Under the pieces are notes generated by a model. That model worked only from the letters and a program-made list of their open reading frames with translations. It had not been told where the DNA came from and did no database searches. Both the position numbers and the translations under genes were made by a program. Positions 46,301-53,340 of a stretch of 64,000 bases of DNA are shown here, piece by piece. Each line of letters begins with the position of its first letter. The first letter of the stretch is position 1. This stretch comes from Persicimonas caeni (GTDB lineage Bacteria > Myxococcota_A > Bradymonadia > Bradymonadales > Bradymonadaceae): NCBI RefSeq assembly GCF_006517175.1, contig NZ_CP041186.1:3437074-3501073 (forward strand), in the 5' to 3' direction.

Positions 46301-47033
46301 CACCACCGAGCTGACCCCGATGGACCAGGGCGCCCAGGCGCTCATCGTCGACGACGGCGGCGCGGCCAAGATGGTCACGCTGCCCATCGACGAGCCCACC
46401 GACAACCTGCTCCGCCGGGAGATGACCGTCGACCTGACTGGCGACTCGCCGCTGACCGAGGGGCGCCTGGTCGCCCGCGGCCAAAACGCGGTGTACTACC
46501 GCCGCTCGCTCGAAGATCCGGAGCGGCGCGACGAGGTCTTCGAGAAGCAATTGGCCGGGGTTTACCCGGGCGCCGAACTCATCAGCGCCACGTACAAGAA
46601 CCTGGGCGACCTCGAGAAACCGGTCGAAATCTCCTTCAAGTTCAAGGGCGGGCGCCTCGAGCGCTCGAACCACGGCAGAGAGTTCATCTTCCCGTACGGA
46701 GCGCCCAAAGATCTGCTGTCGGCCTACGCCAAGCAGGCCTCGCGCACCCAGGATTTGACGATTCGCCTGCCGTTCGAAAACCACACCACGATGCGCTACC
46801 GCCTGCCGGCCACCGAGAGCTTCGAGCAGGTCCCCCGAGACACCAAAGTCGAGAGCAAGTTCGGCACGGTCACCATCGACTTCGACAAGAAGTCCGACCA
46901 CCTGTCGGTCGACATTCGCTACAACATCGCTGTCCAGCGGATCAAAGCCGAGGATTACCCGAAGTTCCGACAGTTCGTGTCCGAGATGACCGCGGCGCTC
47001 AACGAGACGATTGGCATTGGTAAAGAGCAATGA
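43305..47033 (+). CDS. DUF3857/transglutaminase-like exported giant protein, intact triad
   Basis: About 1,242 residues from the ATG at 43305 (MHLKPNRVKLLLTAIAAASLL); a TTG five codons earlier is less likely. Signal peptide ends PAWAQQ. The middle carries TPR-like helices (about 380-610). A DUF3857 beta domain (about 650-850) is followed by a transglutaminase-like core: Cys in YGDCKDKAALLKVMLDEAGVPA, His in IFNHAITYVP and Asp in LYLDGTAEY, a complete Cys-His-Asp triad. A C-terminal beta domain closes it. Such proteins sit in the periplasm or outer membrane of Bacteroidota and Myxococcota; substrates are unknown. Its stop overlaps the start of the next gene (ATGA), so the paralogue pair is translationally coupled. 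Confidence 0.88.
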   Translation: MHLKPNRVKLLLTAIAAASLLSASPAWAQQQDDRSAQAEVEALLGEVANEARPAVAMGKVRALERFAPYVPNGFFAKALEAAAQKTPSPLVRFRLLRAAEGARLDSRDFTHGKDGMNGPMGKQGCVTDWTLVGPFDNPSMEAFHVKLGPEEGASGPYAGKMTEVDWRANPDYDRLCQFDLDYTVEPNTAAVVYLASEIDAKRAGEARLLLGADGAFKVWLNGKPVAYRGEDLGLGIDGEAWKIDLEKGKNQLLVKLGSTGDGSLGLTARVVDPQLRPIDDLASAGTWNAGKVEKVEKDKLKPTGQGIAARAAKQAAKVSKRVRASEMADAVWAAWLWSQVEPLDAATPWRSTGDKIVAAAKKKAGAVPARELAMAAELFEEHWKKLDLLQRAHKLAPSDPWIAARLAAEYGASIATATQLKEREVLDELRAQHPGFLAAYASLADWYANRGFAEKALRVLEAYNADDRMKVSAYVGRLAYLTYQVGKREQAEKLYRKMEKLSAFNTSYAWKRAGDLIAKGEHDEALAIIRDQREFAPHSLRWGIREAETLRAKGDTKAALAELDELLAERPGNTGLYRRKAEMLVALDRTDEAVAVVDQAIAQKPQDAQLRQFKRFLEPNANRFYEPWMVEDIQKIAKKAPAGSFNYDTIVDQKLVRVAPNGLATEVIQRADRVITSEGIDSAKFHRVSYQTGDEQVEVLSVKVHKADGTVSEDYDQWHSGGSRKGSTTYNDGAYVNLRANNVEVGDIVEFRYRVSQIANENFRGDYFGDVTYINSTKPIAFARYAVHYPRSWDLYFRAPKAEHKKLEDALPGDAKLEKNYRVTAFEMSDIEDVETDPGQPGYTDVYDYVLVSNKKTYDEVGNWWWNLIKEQLIVDETIRNKVAELTEGLKTEEQKVEAIHNYVVKNTRYLHVGLGIHGWKPYRTTTCFRNRYGDCKDKAALLKVMLDEAGVPAKMVLVRTRKLGTVEKFPASMHIFNHAITYVPSMDLYLDGTAEYNGTTELTPMDQGAQALIVDDGGAAKMVTLPIDEPTDNLLRREMTVDLTGDSPLTEGRLVARGQNAVYYRRSLEDPERRDEVFEKQLAGVYPGAELISATYKNLGDLEKPVEISFKFKGGRLERSNHGREFIFPYGAPKDLLSAYAKQASRTQDLTIRLPFENHTTMRYRLPATESFEQVPRDTKVESKFGTVTIDFDKKSDHLSVDIRYNIAVQRIKAEDYPKFRQFVSEMTAALNETIGIGKEQ

Positions 47034-50000
47034 AATACACATCACGCATTAGCTTCACCCTCGCTGCAGCCCTATTCGCCGCGAGTTGCACATCCGGCCC
47101 GCAGACGCGGACTGACCGCTACGACTTCCCGGCTGAGACCCGCGCGAGCCGCACGCTCGACACCTGGTTTGCCAATAACGGCGACGGGGTCGACTACAGC
47201 GCGCCCGTCGACAAAAAGGCGCCCATCGAGCAGGTCTTCGCGCTCGCGGAGGTCGCCCATTGGGATGGAGACGTCGAGCGCGCCGGCGAGTTGTACTTGC
47301 GCATGCTCCAGCGCGAGCCGGCCCACCCGCTCAATCGCTTTGCGGCGGCGCGCCTCTATGCGCTTCGCGACGAGCTAGTCGACTTCCACGACCGTCTCGA
47401 GCCGGTGCTGGCCGAGATTCAATTCGGCGACGTCGAGCCGATGGCGGCGGTCTATCTGTCGCTCATCGGCCAGCAGGTGAGCTGGAACGGCTGGAAGAAG
47501 TCCGATACTGAGGAGCCCTTTTCGGGCGACGCGCTCGGCTTTCCGTCGCGTTGGATGACCACGCCGGTGCTGTCGCACTGGAGACTGCTCGATTTCGACC
47601 GCAAATTCGGCGTCGAGGACGAGTCGGCCTTCCAGCACAAGTACCTATCGCCTTACGTCGCCGAGGACGTGCCCGCCAATTACGAGACGGTGCGCCCCTT
47701 TGTGGCTAACGGCATCAACCTGTCGCCGAGCTTTGACCGCTCCGGGGTCCACTATATGGAGACCTTCGCGACGGTGGAGCCGCCCGGTCCAGGTGACAAA
47801 CAGGGCGAAGACAAGCGTAGCTACCTGCTCTACACGAGCTTTTCGGGCGCGGCCAAAGTTTGGATCGACGGCGAGCTGGTCATCGAGCGTGAAGAGGGCG
47901 AGTACGGAACGAGCAAGCGCCTTCGCCGCATCGAGCTCAGCCCCGGCGAGCACCGCATTCTGGTCAAGCTCGCCTACCAGCGCGGCTACCGCGATTGGTT
48001 CGACTTCGCGCTGCTCGAAGACGACGCTACGGCGCTGTCCGGTAGCGGCGTCACCTTCCGCGAGATGCCCCAAGAAGGCGCGTCGCAAGGCACGGTCACG
48101 CTCGCTTCGGACCAAAAGCTCCCCTCGGAGCTCGAGCCGCTGATGGTCGCCCCCGAGGACGTCGAGGACGCCAGCGATACCGAGCTCTTTTTGACGGCCA
48201 GCGCCAGCTACATGGACCTCGAGCCGACGTATTTTGACGCCGCCTTCAAGGAGCTGATGCGTCGACACAAGGACTTCGCGCCCGGCTACGTACTGCGCTC
48301 GAAGCAGACGCAGACCTTGTGGGAAGTGCCGTCGCGCATCCGCGATTCGCGCACGCTTTCCGATATCCGCCGCGCCCACCGCCTCGACCCCGACAGCATC
48401 GACAACTCGGTGCGTCTCATCGAGTGGCTGCGCTCCCAGGGCACCAATGAGCGCGAGCTTCGCGAGTTGCTCGAGGCGACGCGTGACGCCGCGGTCACCG
48501 AAGATGGTGAGCTTCGCAACGTCGAGCCGCTCATCGAGTGGGCCGATTGGCTCAGCGACCAGGGCTATGCGGAGTCGGCCGAGAAGGCGTGGAAGGCAGT
48601 GCTCGACGTCGCCCCCGCGAATTGCAAGGCCGCCGGTGAGCTGCAGCAGCTCTACTACCATCGCAGTTACTTTCCGCCGCTCGACGGCCTGATCGCCGAG
48701 CCCGAGAAGTGCCCGTCGCTCGCCGAGACGCTCGCATTCGAGCGAAACGACATGCCCGACGAGCGCTTGGCGGTCTATCGCAAGCGCGCCAAGCGCTATC
48801 CGTACAATAGCTCGGCGCAGATCAACTACGCCGACGAGCTCATCGCGCAGGGGCGTGCCGGCGAGGCCAAGAAGGTCTTGCTCGCCGGCAAAGAGCGCAT
48901 GCCGTGGGCGCTCAACGTGTGGAACAAGCTCGCCAACCAGACCTTGGCCGAGGAAGGCAAGGACGCGGCGGTTGCCGTGATTCAGGAGGCGATCGACCAC
49001 AACGGGAGCTCCGGCTGGCTGCAGTGGCGCATGTCGATCCTCGAGAACGATATCCCGCTCGAGAGCCTGATGCCCGACGGCCTGGAAGCTGCGCGCGTCG
49101 AGGTCGAGCGCGCCAAAGAGCAGGGCGAGGGGTATGCGAGTGACGAGGCGTACTACGTGGTCGACTTCGCGGCGCGCAAATACTTCGACGACGGCTCCTC
49201 GGTCACGCTCACCCATAACTTGGTGCGCGTGCTGACCAAGAACGCCATCGACCGCTTCGGCGAGTTCGACGCGCCCAACGATGCACGCCTGGTCCTCGCA
49301 CGCACCGTCAAAGCCGACGGCTCGACGCGCGTGCCGCAGGAGACGACGGGCAAAGACACGCTCAGCATGCCGGGCCTAGCACCCGGCGACTTTGTCGAGA
49401 CGGCCTATGTGCAGTACTCGCCGCCCGAGTCGCTGTCGAAGACGGCGCGCGACGGCATGCGCTTCTTCTTCAAGATGGCGAACATCTCGAGCTTGCACAG
49501 CGAGTACGTCATCTTGGGGACCGACGGCGAATTCTTGCGCGAGAACGGCGCGCCCGAGGCCGAGAAGATCAAGACGGAAGAAGGCGAGGGCGTGCGCTTT
49601 GTGCGCACCGACAGCCCGCGTCCGCGCTCCGAGCCTTCGACGGTGTCGTGGGACGAGTATCTTCCGTGGGTCCAGTTGTTCCGCAAAGGCACGACCGTGG
49701 GCGAATTCGAGGCATCGCGCCGCGCCTACGTCGATACGATCCGCGACAGCATGAAGATCAGCCGCGGGCTCGACGCCCAGATCGCCAAGTGGCGTAAAGG
49801 GCTCGAGCCGGGCAGCGATGAAGAGGTCAAAGAGCTCTTCTACCGCGTCTCGAAGTGGTTCCCCGACCCGTCTTTGACAGATTTTGGCAAAGATGCCAGC
49901 CACGCGCTGGCCGAGCGCGACGGCAGTCCGCTGCTGGTGCTCAAGGCCGCCTACGACAAAGCCGGCATCCCGGCGCACATCTACATGGCCAAGAGCAGAT

Positions 50001-50869
50001 TCGCCCACCCGAAGGAGTTCCCCACCGGCGAGATGGGCAAGTACCGCTCGCCGCTGCTCGAAGTGCAGATGCCCGACGGCAAGAGCGCGTGGCTGTCGCC
50101 CTCGGGCCCGGACGCGATGTTCGGCGCCATCGGCCTGTCGGTGCTCGGTCAGCCGGCGGTGTGCATCACCTGTGAGGAGCCGACGAAGAAGACGGTCCCC
50201 GCCGACGGCCACCGCGATCCTACGCGCACCGTCGACGTGTCGGCCGAGTTGACCGAAAACGGCACACTCAGCGGCACCGCTACGATGACCTACGAGGGCA
50301 TCCGGGCGTTCGTCATCCGCTCGAGCCTGCGCAGCCGCGCCGACGAGAGCGCGCGCCGCAAGTACGTCGACCTGATGCTGTCGAACCAGGTGCCGGGCGC
50401 CTCGCTCGCAAGCTTCGAGATCGAGGGCGAAAAGACGCCCGACAAGCCGCTGGTCATCAGCGCCAAATTCGAGCGCCCCTTCTTCGCCCGCGAGGTCAAG
50501 CCGGGCGTGATGAAGGTCGAAACGGCCCTGTTCCGCGAGCCGGTCGCCCAAGCTTACGCCGAACTATCGACGCGCACGACCCCGATGATGGTGCGCTACC
50601 AGCGCGACCACGACTACTCGTTTCACGTGAAACTTCCGGAGGGATGGCGCGCCAAACTGCGCAGCCAGACGGGCGAGTGGACCTTGGACAGCAAGTGGGG
50701 CAAGTTCAGCCGCTCGGCCGGCCTGACCGCCGGCCAATTGGGCATCACCTCGAGCATCGACATGCCCATCCAGCGCGTGCAACCCGACGAGTACAAGAAG
50801 TTCCAGCAATGGGCCGTCGGCGTCGAGCGCAGCTCGTTGCTCTTCCTGACGCTGGAGAAGCAAAACTAA
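47030..50869 (+). CDS. DUF3857 lipoprotein with degenerate transglutaminase core
   Basis: 1,279 residues; starts within the stop codon of its paralogue (four-base overlap). Lipoprotein signal MKYTSRISFTLAAALFAASC. Same architecture as the upstream gene: TPR-like repeats, DUF3857, transglutaminase-like fold, terminal beta domain. The catalytic core aligned to its neighbour reads ERDGSPLLVLKAAYDKAGIPA where the partner has YGDCKDKAALLKVMLDEAGVPA: the Cys is Asp, the His position is Ser and the Asp position is Ser. It is therefore probably a catalytically dead partner or scaffold of the first protein. A long hairpin terminator follows. Confidence 0.85.
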   Translation: MKYTSRISFTLAAALFAASCTSGPQTRTDRYDFPAETRASRTLDTWFANNGDGVDYSAPVDKKAPIEQVFALAEVAHWDGDVERAGELYLRMLQREPAHPLNRFAAARLYALRDELVDFHDRLEPVLAEIQFGDVEPMAAVYLSLIGQQVSWNGWKKSDTEEPFSGDALGFPSRWMTTPVLSHWRLLDFDRKFGVEDESAFQHKYLSPYVAEDVPANYETVRPFVANGINLSPSFDRSGVHYMETFATVEPPGPGDKQGEDKRSYLLYTSFSGAAKVWIDGELVIEREEGEYGTSKRLRRIELSPGEHRILVKLAYQRGYRDWFDFALLEDDATALSGSGVTFREMPQEGASQGTVTLASDQKLPSELEPLMVAPEDVEDASDTELFLTASASYMDLEPTYFDAAFKELMRRHKDFAPGYVLRSKQTQTLWEVPSRIRDSRTLSDIRRAHRLDPDSIDNSVRLIEWLRSQGTNERELRELLEATRDAAVTEDGELRNVEPLIEWADWLSDQGYAESAEKAWKAVLDVAPANCKAAGELQQLYYHRSYFPPLDGLIAEPEKCPSLAETLAFERNDMPDERLAVYRKRAKRYPYNSSAQINYADELIAQGRAGEAKKVLLAGKERMPWALNVWNKLANQTLAEEGKDAAVAVIQEAIDHNGSSGWLQWRMSILENDIPLESLMPDGLEAARVEVERAKEQGEGYASDEAYYVVDFAARKYFDDGSSVTLTHNLVRVLTKNAIDRFGEFDAPNDARLVLARTVKADGSTRVPQETTGKDTLSMPGLAPGDFVETAYVQYSPPESLSKTARDGMRFFFKMANISSLHSEYVILGTDGEFLRENGAPEAEKIKTEEGEGVRFVRTDSPRPRSEPSTVSWDEYLPWVQLFRKGTTVGEFEASRRAYVDTIRDSMKISRGLDAQIAKWRKGLEPGSDEEVKELFYRVSKWFPDPSLTDFGKDASHALAERDGSPLLVLKAAYDKAGIPAHIYMAKSRFAHPKEFPTGEMGKYRSPLLEVQMPDGKSAWLSPSGPDAMFGAIGLSVLGQPAVCITCEEPTKKTVPADGHRDPTRTVDVSAELTENGTLSGTATMTYEGIRAFVIRSSLRSRADESARRKYVDLMLSNQVPGASLASFEIEGEKTPDKPLVISAKFERPFFAREVKPGVMKVETALFREPVAQAYAELSTRTTPMMVRYQRDHDYSFHVKLPEGWRAKLRSQTGEWTLDSKWGKFSRSAGLTAGQLGITSSIDMPIQRVQPDEYKKFQQWAVGVERSSLLFLTLEKQN

Positions 50870-50892
50870 CCAGGGTGAACTGCAAAGGGCGC

Positions 50893-50968
50893 AAAGGGCG
50901 CGAAGGAAGCAAAGGAGAAAGAGCTTACGAGCTTTTGGCGTCCTTTGCGTTCTTCGCGCCCTTTTCGG
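50893..50968. terminator. Long hairpin terminator between convergent genes
   Basis: The left arm (AAAGGGCGCGAAGGAAGCAA, 50893-50912, continuing AGGA) pairs with TCCTTTGCGTTCTTCGCGCC (50941-50960, continuing CTTT) with few mismatches; the inner part AAGAGCT/AGCTTTT also pairs. It is followed by TTCGGTTT. The GCAAAGG-GCGCGAAGG type palindrome is dispersed in many bacterial genomes; a partial relative lies at about 40930-40980. Confidence 0.7.
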
Positions 50969-50982
50969 TTTAGCGCTGCTGT

Positions 50983-51729
50983 TTATCCAACGGTGTACGT
51001 CTGGCCCTGCTGGGCGAAGTCGAGCTCATCGATGGGCTGGAAGCCCTCGGGGAGGTGGACGACGAGCATCTTTTGGCGAAGCTCTTCGGGCAGGCCCATG
51101 AGCTTGTCGAGCGGGGTGTGGCCCGGCCCGAAGCTCGTCTCGTGCATGATGAAGTCGGCGTCGCCCAGCCACTCGATGAGTTCGGGATCGTAGGCCGTAT
51201 CACACGAATAACCCAGCGTGTGCTCGCCGTCGCTGATGCGCATCGCCATCGTGGGCAGGTGGTGCGTCGTGCACCGTGTGGTGATCTCGAACGGGCCGAT
51301 CTTGTGCGGTTCGCCCCACTCGATGATGTCGAGGTCGTAGTAATCGTCGGGGGTGAGATCGTCGTAGGTCTCCCCGTTGTACGACCGTCCCAACGACACG
51401 GCCAGGCGTCCGTCCCACAGCCGCTCGCCGGCCTCTGGCGAGGTGTAGATCTTCATCTTTCCGCCGCTGACGTAGCGCCGGTAGGCCAGCGTCATCTCGA
51501 GGCCATTGACGTGGTCGCCGTGCAGGTGCGTGATCACGATTGCGTCGATCGTGTCGACGTCGACCTCCTCTCCCTTATGCTCGAACGCGTGGTCTTGCAG
51601 CGCGTTGCGGTAGCTATCGGGACAGTCGACCGCGAGCAGAAAGTCATCCTTCTGCAGCAAGAAATTCGTCCCGTAGTGCTCGCGAGAAAAGGCGTTTCCG
51701 ACGCCATTCATCAAAATCTGAAAACTCAT
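50983..51729 (-). CDS. Metallo-beta-lactamase-fold hydrolase, RNase Z-like
   Basis: About 248 residues from MSFQILMNGVGNAFS. The zinc motif THLHGDHVNG, later His in CTTHHLPTMAMRI, Asp in SCDTAYDPE and His in MHETSFGPGH give a full two-metal site. It resembles RNase Z/arylsulfatase-type hydrolases but lacks the exosite arm, and a canonical RNase Z gene lies at 58215. An open frame extends upstream to 52263 through the hairpin array (repeating ALEALPPKPP), but this is array translation with no start signal, so the ATG at 51729 is chosen; its ribosome binding site is weak. Substrate unknown. Confidence 0.85.
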   Translation of the reverse strand: MSFQILMNGVGNAFSREHYGTNFLLQKDDFLLAVDCPDSYRNALQDHAFEHKGEEVDVDTIDAIVITHLHGDHVNGLEMTLAYRRYVSGGKMKIYTSPEAGERLWDGRLAVSLGRSYNGETYDDLTPDDYYDLDIIEWGEPHKIGPFEITTRCTTHHLPTMAMRISDGEHTLGYSCDTAYDPELIEWLGDADFIMHETSFGPGHTPLDKLMGLPEELRQKMLVVHLPEGFQPIDELDFAQQGQTYTVG

Positions 51730-51829
51730 CGGTGGACCCGTTGGGCTGGTGTCGCAAGATGCCCTCTTTGTCTCACGAATCGCCGCGCCGGTCCAGAGAT
51801 TCGAAAGGCTCCTCGGTCGCCTCGGCGGC

Positions 51830-52228
51830 AGTGCTTCGAGCGCTGGTGGTTTTGGAGGCAGCGCTTCGAGCGCTGGTGGTTGTGGAGGCAGCGCTTCGAG
51901 CGCTGGTGGCTTTGGAGGCAGCGCTTCGAGCGCTGGTGGTTTTGGAGGCAGCGCTTCGAGCGCTGGTGGTTTTGGAGGCAGCGCTTCGAGCGCTGGTGGT
52001 TTTGGAGGCAGCGCTTCGAGCGCTGGTGGTTTTGGAGGCAGCGCTTCGAGCGCTGGTGGTTTTGGAGGCAGCGCTTCGAGCGCTGGTGGTTTTGGAGGCA
52101 GCGCTTCGAGCGCTGGTGGTTTTGGAGGCAGCGCTTCGAGCGCTGGTGGTTTTGGAGGCAGCGCTTCGAGCGCTGGTTCCAGACCAAGATGGTCTGCCTC
52201 CAATGGCTCGACCAGACCAGGACGGTCT
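51830..52228. repeat. Left REP-like hairpin array: 12 type-A plus 2 type-B
   Basis: Type A: hairpin AGCGCT-TCG-AGCGCT every 30 bp, first at 51830 (one variant base) and last at 52160, separated by the 15-base linker GGTGGTTTTGGAGGC. Type B: hairpin AGACCA-AGA-TGGTCT at 52181 and a variant at 52214, period 33, linker GCCTCCAATGGCTCGACC. Read on its opposite strand, type B is preceded by the same TTGGAGGC as type A, so the A and B blocks are inverted relatives meeting near 52175. Confidence 0.92.
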
Positions 52229-52345
52229 GCCTCCAATGGGTCCACGATCCAAACAGCCACCATAAAGAAATTTCGCCCCTAGACCCCCGCCACGCCCCGA
52301 TCTCCGCCAAACGCACGCAACAAATCGCCCGTTTCTGCCGAAAAC

Positions 52346-52371
52346 CAGAGTGCAGCATCCACTACACTCTG
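52346..52371. promoter_or_regulatory. Inverted repeat over the RAYT leader
   Basis: CAGAGTG (52346-52352) and CACTCTG (52365-52371) form a 7-bp stem with a 12-base loop, ending one base before the AGGAG-containing leader of the RAYT gene. It could limit translation or bind the protein; not demonstrated. Confidence 0.4.
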
Positions 52372-52385
52372 ATCAGGAGAAACTC

Positions 52386-53036
52386 GTGAAAAACTACTTC
52401 GACTACTCAGGCCCGCAACGCTTCCGTCGCGGGGAGTCGCTTCCGCACCTCGAGGTCGATGGCGGGATCTACTTCGTGACCATTTGCCTCCAGGATTCCA
52501 TCCCCAAAAAACAACTCGCCCGCTTCAAAGCAGAGCGTGAAGAAGAGCTGGAGCGTCTCAAAAAGCAGAAGAAACTCACCAGCAAGACTCGCCAACTGGT
52601 CGACGATGGATACTTCGAGAAGGTCGACGGAGTCCTCGACCAGGGCCACGGATCGATGCTACTGCAGCGCGACGATGTAGCGCAGATCGTCGCCGACGCC
52701 TTCGAGTACTTCCACCGCGACCGCTACGACCTCGACATGTGGTCGATTATGGGTTCGCACGCCCATCTGACGCTCCAAACGCGCCGCGGGCATTGGTTGT
52801 CCGACATCATGCACTCGTGGAAGTCCTTCACCGGCAACGAGATCAACAAGCTCGTCGGGCGGGAAGGCAAGCTCTGGCAGGCGGACTTCTACGACCGACT
52901 GCTTCGGTCGGAAGAAGAGCTGGCCGAGAAGCGCAAGTATGTTTGGAGGAACCCGGAGGCCGCGGGGTTTAAGGAGTGGAAATGGCGCAGACAATACCCC
53001 GACCGGTGGTCCAAAGACGAGGAGAAAGCCAGCTAG
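52386..53036 (+). CDS. REP-associated tyrosine transposase (RAYT, Y1/HUH family)
   Basis: 216 residues; GTG start with AGGAG six bases upstream (an earlier in-frame GTG at 52350 has none). HUH motif H125-A-H127 in WSIMGSHAHLTLQ; catalytic Tyr185 in KYVWRNPEAAGF. Also typical are GGIYFVTICLQD, the SWKSFTGNEINKL block and LWQADFYDRLLRSEEEL. RAYTs are single-copy domesticated IS200/IS605-like enzymes that bind and cleave REP hairpins as single strands. Loop Ala between the His residues and Ser in place of Asn before them are deviations from MPNHVHLL but keep the metal ligands. A Lys/Glu-rich helix (FKAEREEELERLKKQKKL) is inserted near residue 45-65. The right array begins about 20 bases after the stop. 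Confidence 0.92.
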   Translation: MKNYFDYSGPQRFRRGESLPHLEVDGGIYFVTICLQDSIPKKQLARFKAEREEELERLKKQKKLTSKTRQLVDDGYFEKVDGVLDQGHGSMLLQRDDVAQIVADAFEYFHRDRYDLDMWSIMGSHAHLTLQTRRGHWLSDIMHSWKSFTGNEINKLVGREGKLWQADFYDRLLRSEEELAEKRKYVWRNPEAAGFKEWKWRRQYPDRWSKDEEKAS

Positions 53037-53056
53037 GAAAGGTCGCCATTGCAGGC

Positions 53057-53314
53057 AGCGCTTCGAGCGCTGGTGGTTTTGGAGGCAGCGCTTCGAGCGC
53101 TGGTGGTTTTGGAGGCAGCGCTTCGAGCGCTGGTGGTTTTGGAGGCAGCGCTTCGAGCGCTGGTTCCAGACCAAGATGGTCTGCCTCCAATGGCTCAACC
53201 AGACCAGGATGGTCTGCCTCCAATGGCTCGACCAGACCAAGATGGTCTGCCTCCAATGGCTCGACCAGACCAGGATGGTCTGCCTCCAATGGCTCGACCA
53301 GACCAGGATGGTCT
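53057..53314. repeat. Right REP-like hairpin array: 4 type-A plus 5 type-B
   Basis: Type A hairpins (AGCGCT-TCG-AGCGCT) at 53057, 53087, 53117 and 53147; type B (AGACCA-NGA-TGGTCT) at 53168, 53201, 53234, 53267 and 53300. Units and spacing are the same as in the left array, but the proportions differ (4:5 here, 12:2 on the left). It ends about 25 bases before the stop codon of the first lipoprotein. Confidence 0.92.
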
Positions 53315-53340
53315 GCCTCCAATGGCTCGACCACTGGATC

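Larger units (their letters stand above)
51830..53314. mobile_element. RAYT locus flanked by two hairpin arrays
   Basis: The transposase gene is enclosed by arrays made of the same two hairpin units in the same order (A block then B block) on both sides. RAYT genes elsewhere are typically flanked by REP pairs; here the flanks are extended tandem arrays. No other gene is in the interval. Confidence 0.75.

Noticed and set aside
43311-47045. 1,244-codon open frame antisense to the first DUF3857 gene
   Set aside because: High-GC shadow: the sense strand has a signal peptide, recognisable domains and an ATGA junction; the antisense product is Arg/Leu/Val/Gly-rich with no domain.
51730-52263. N-terminal extension of the metallo-hydrolase through the hairpin array
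   Set aside because: The extension is only array translation (ALEALPPKPP); the family N-terminus begins at MSFQILMNGVG.
51830-53314. CRISPR array
   Set aside because: Units are 30 or 33 bp including the linker, with no variable spacers and no cas genes; hairpin plus RAYT explains them.
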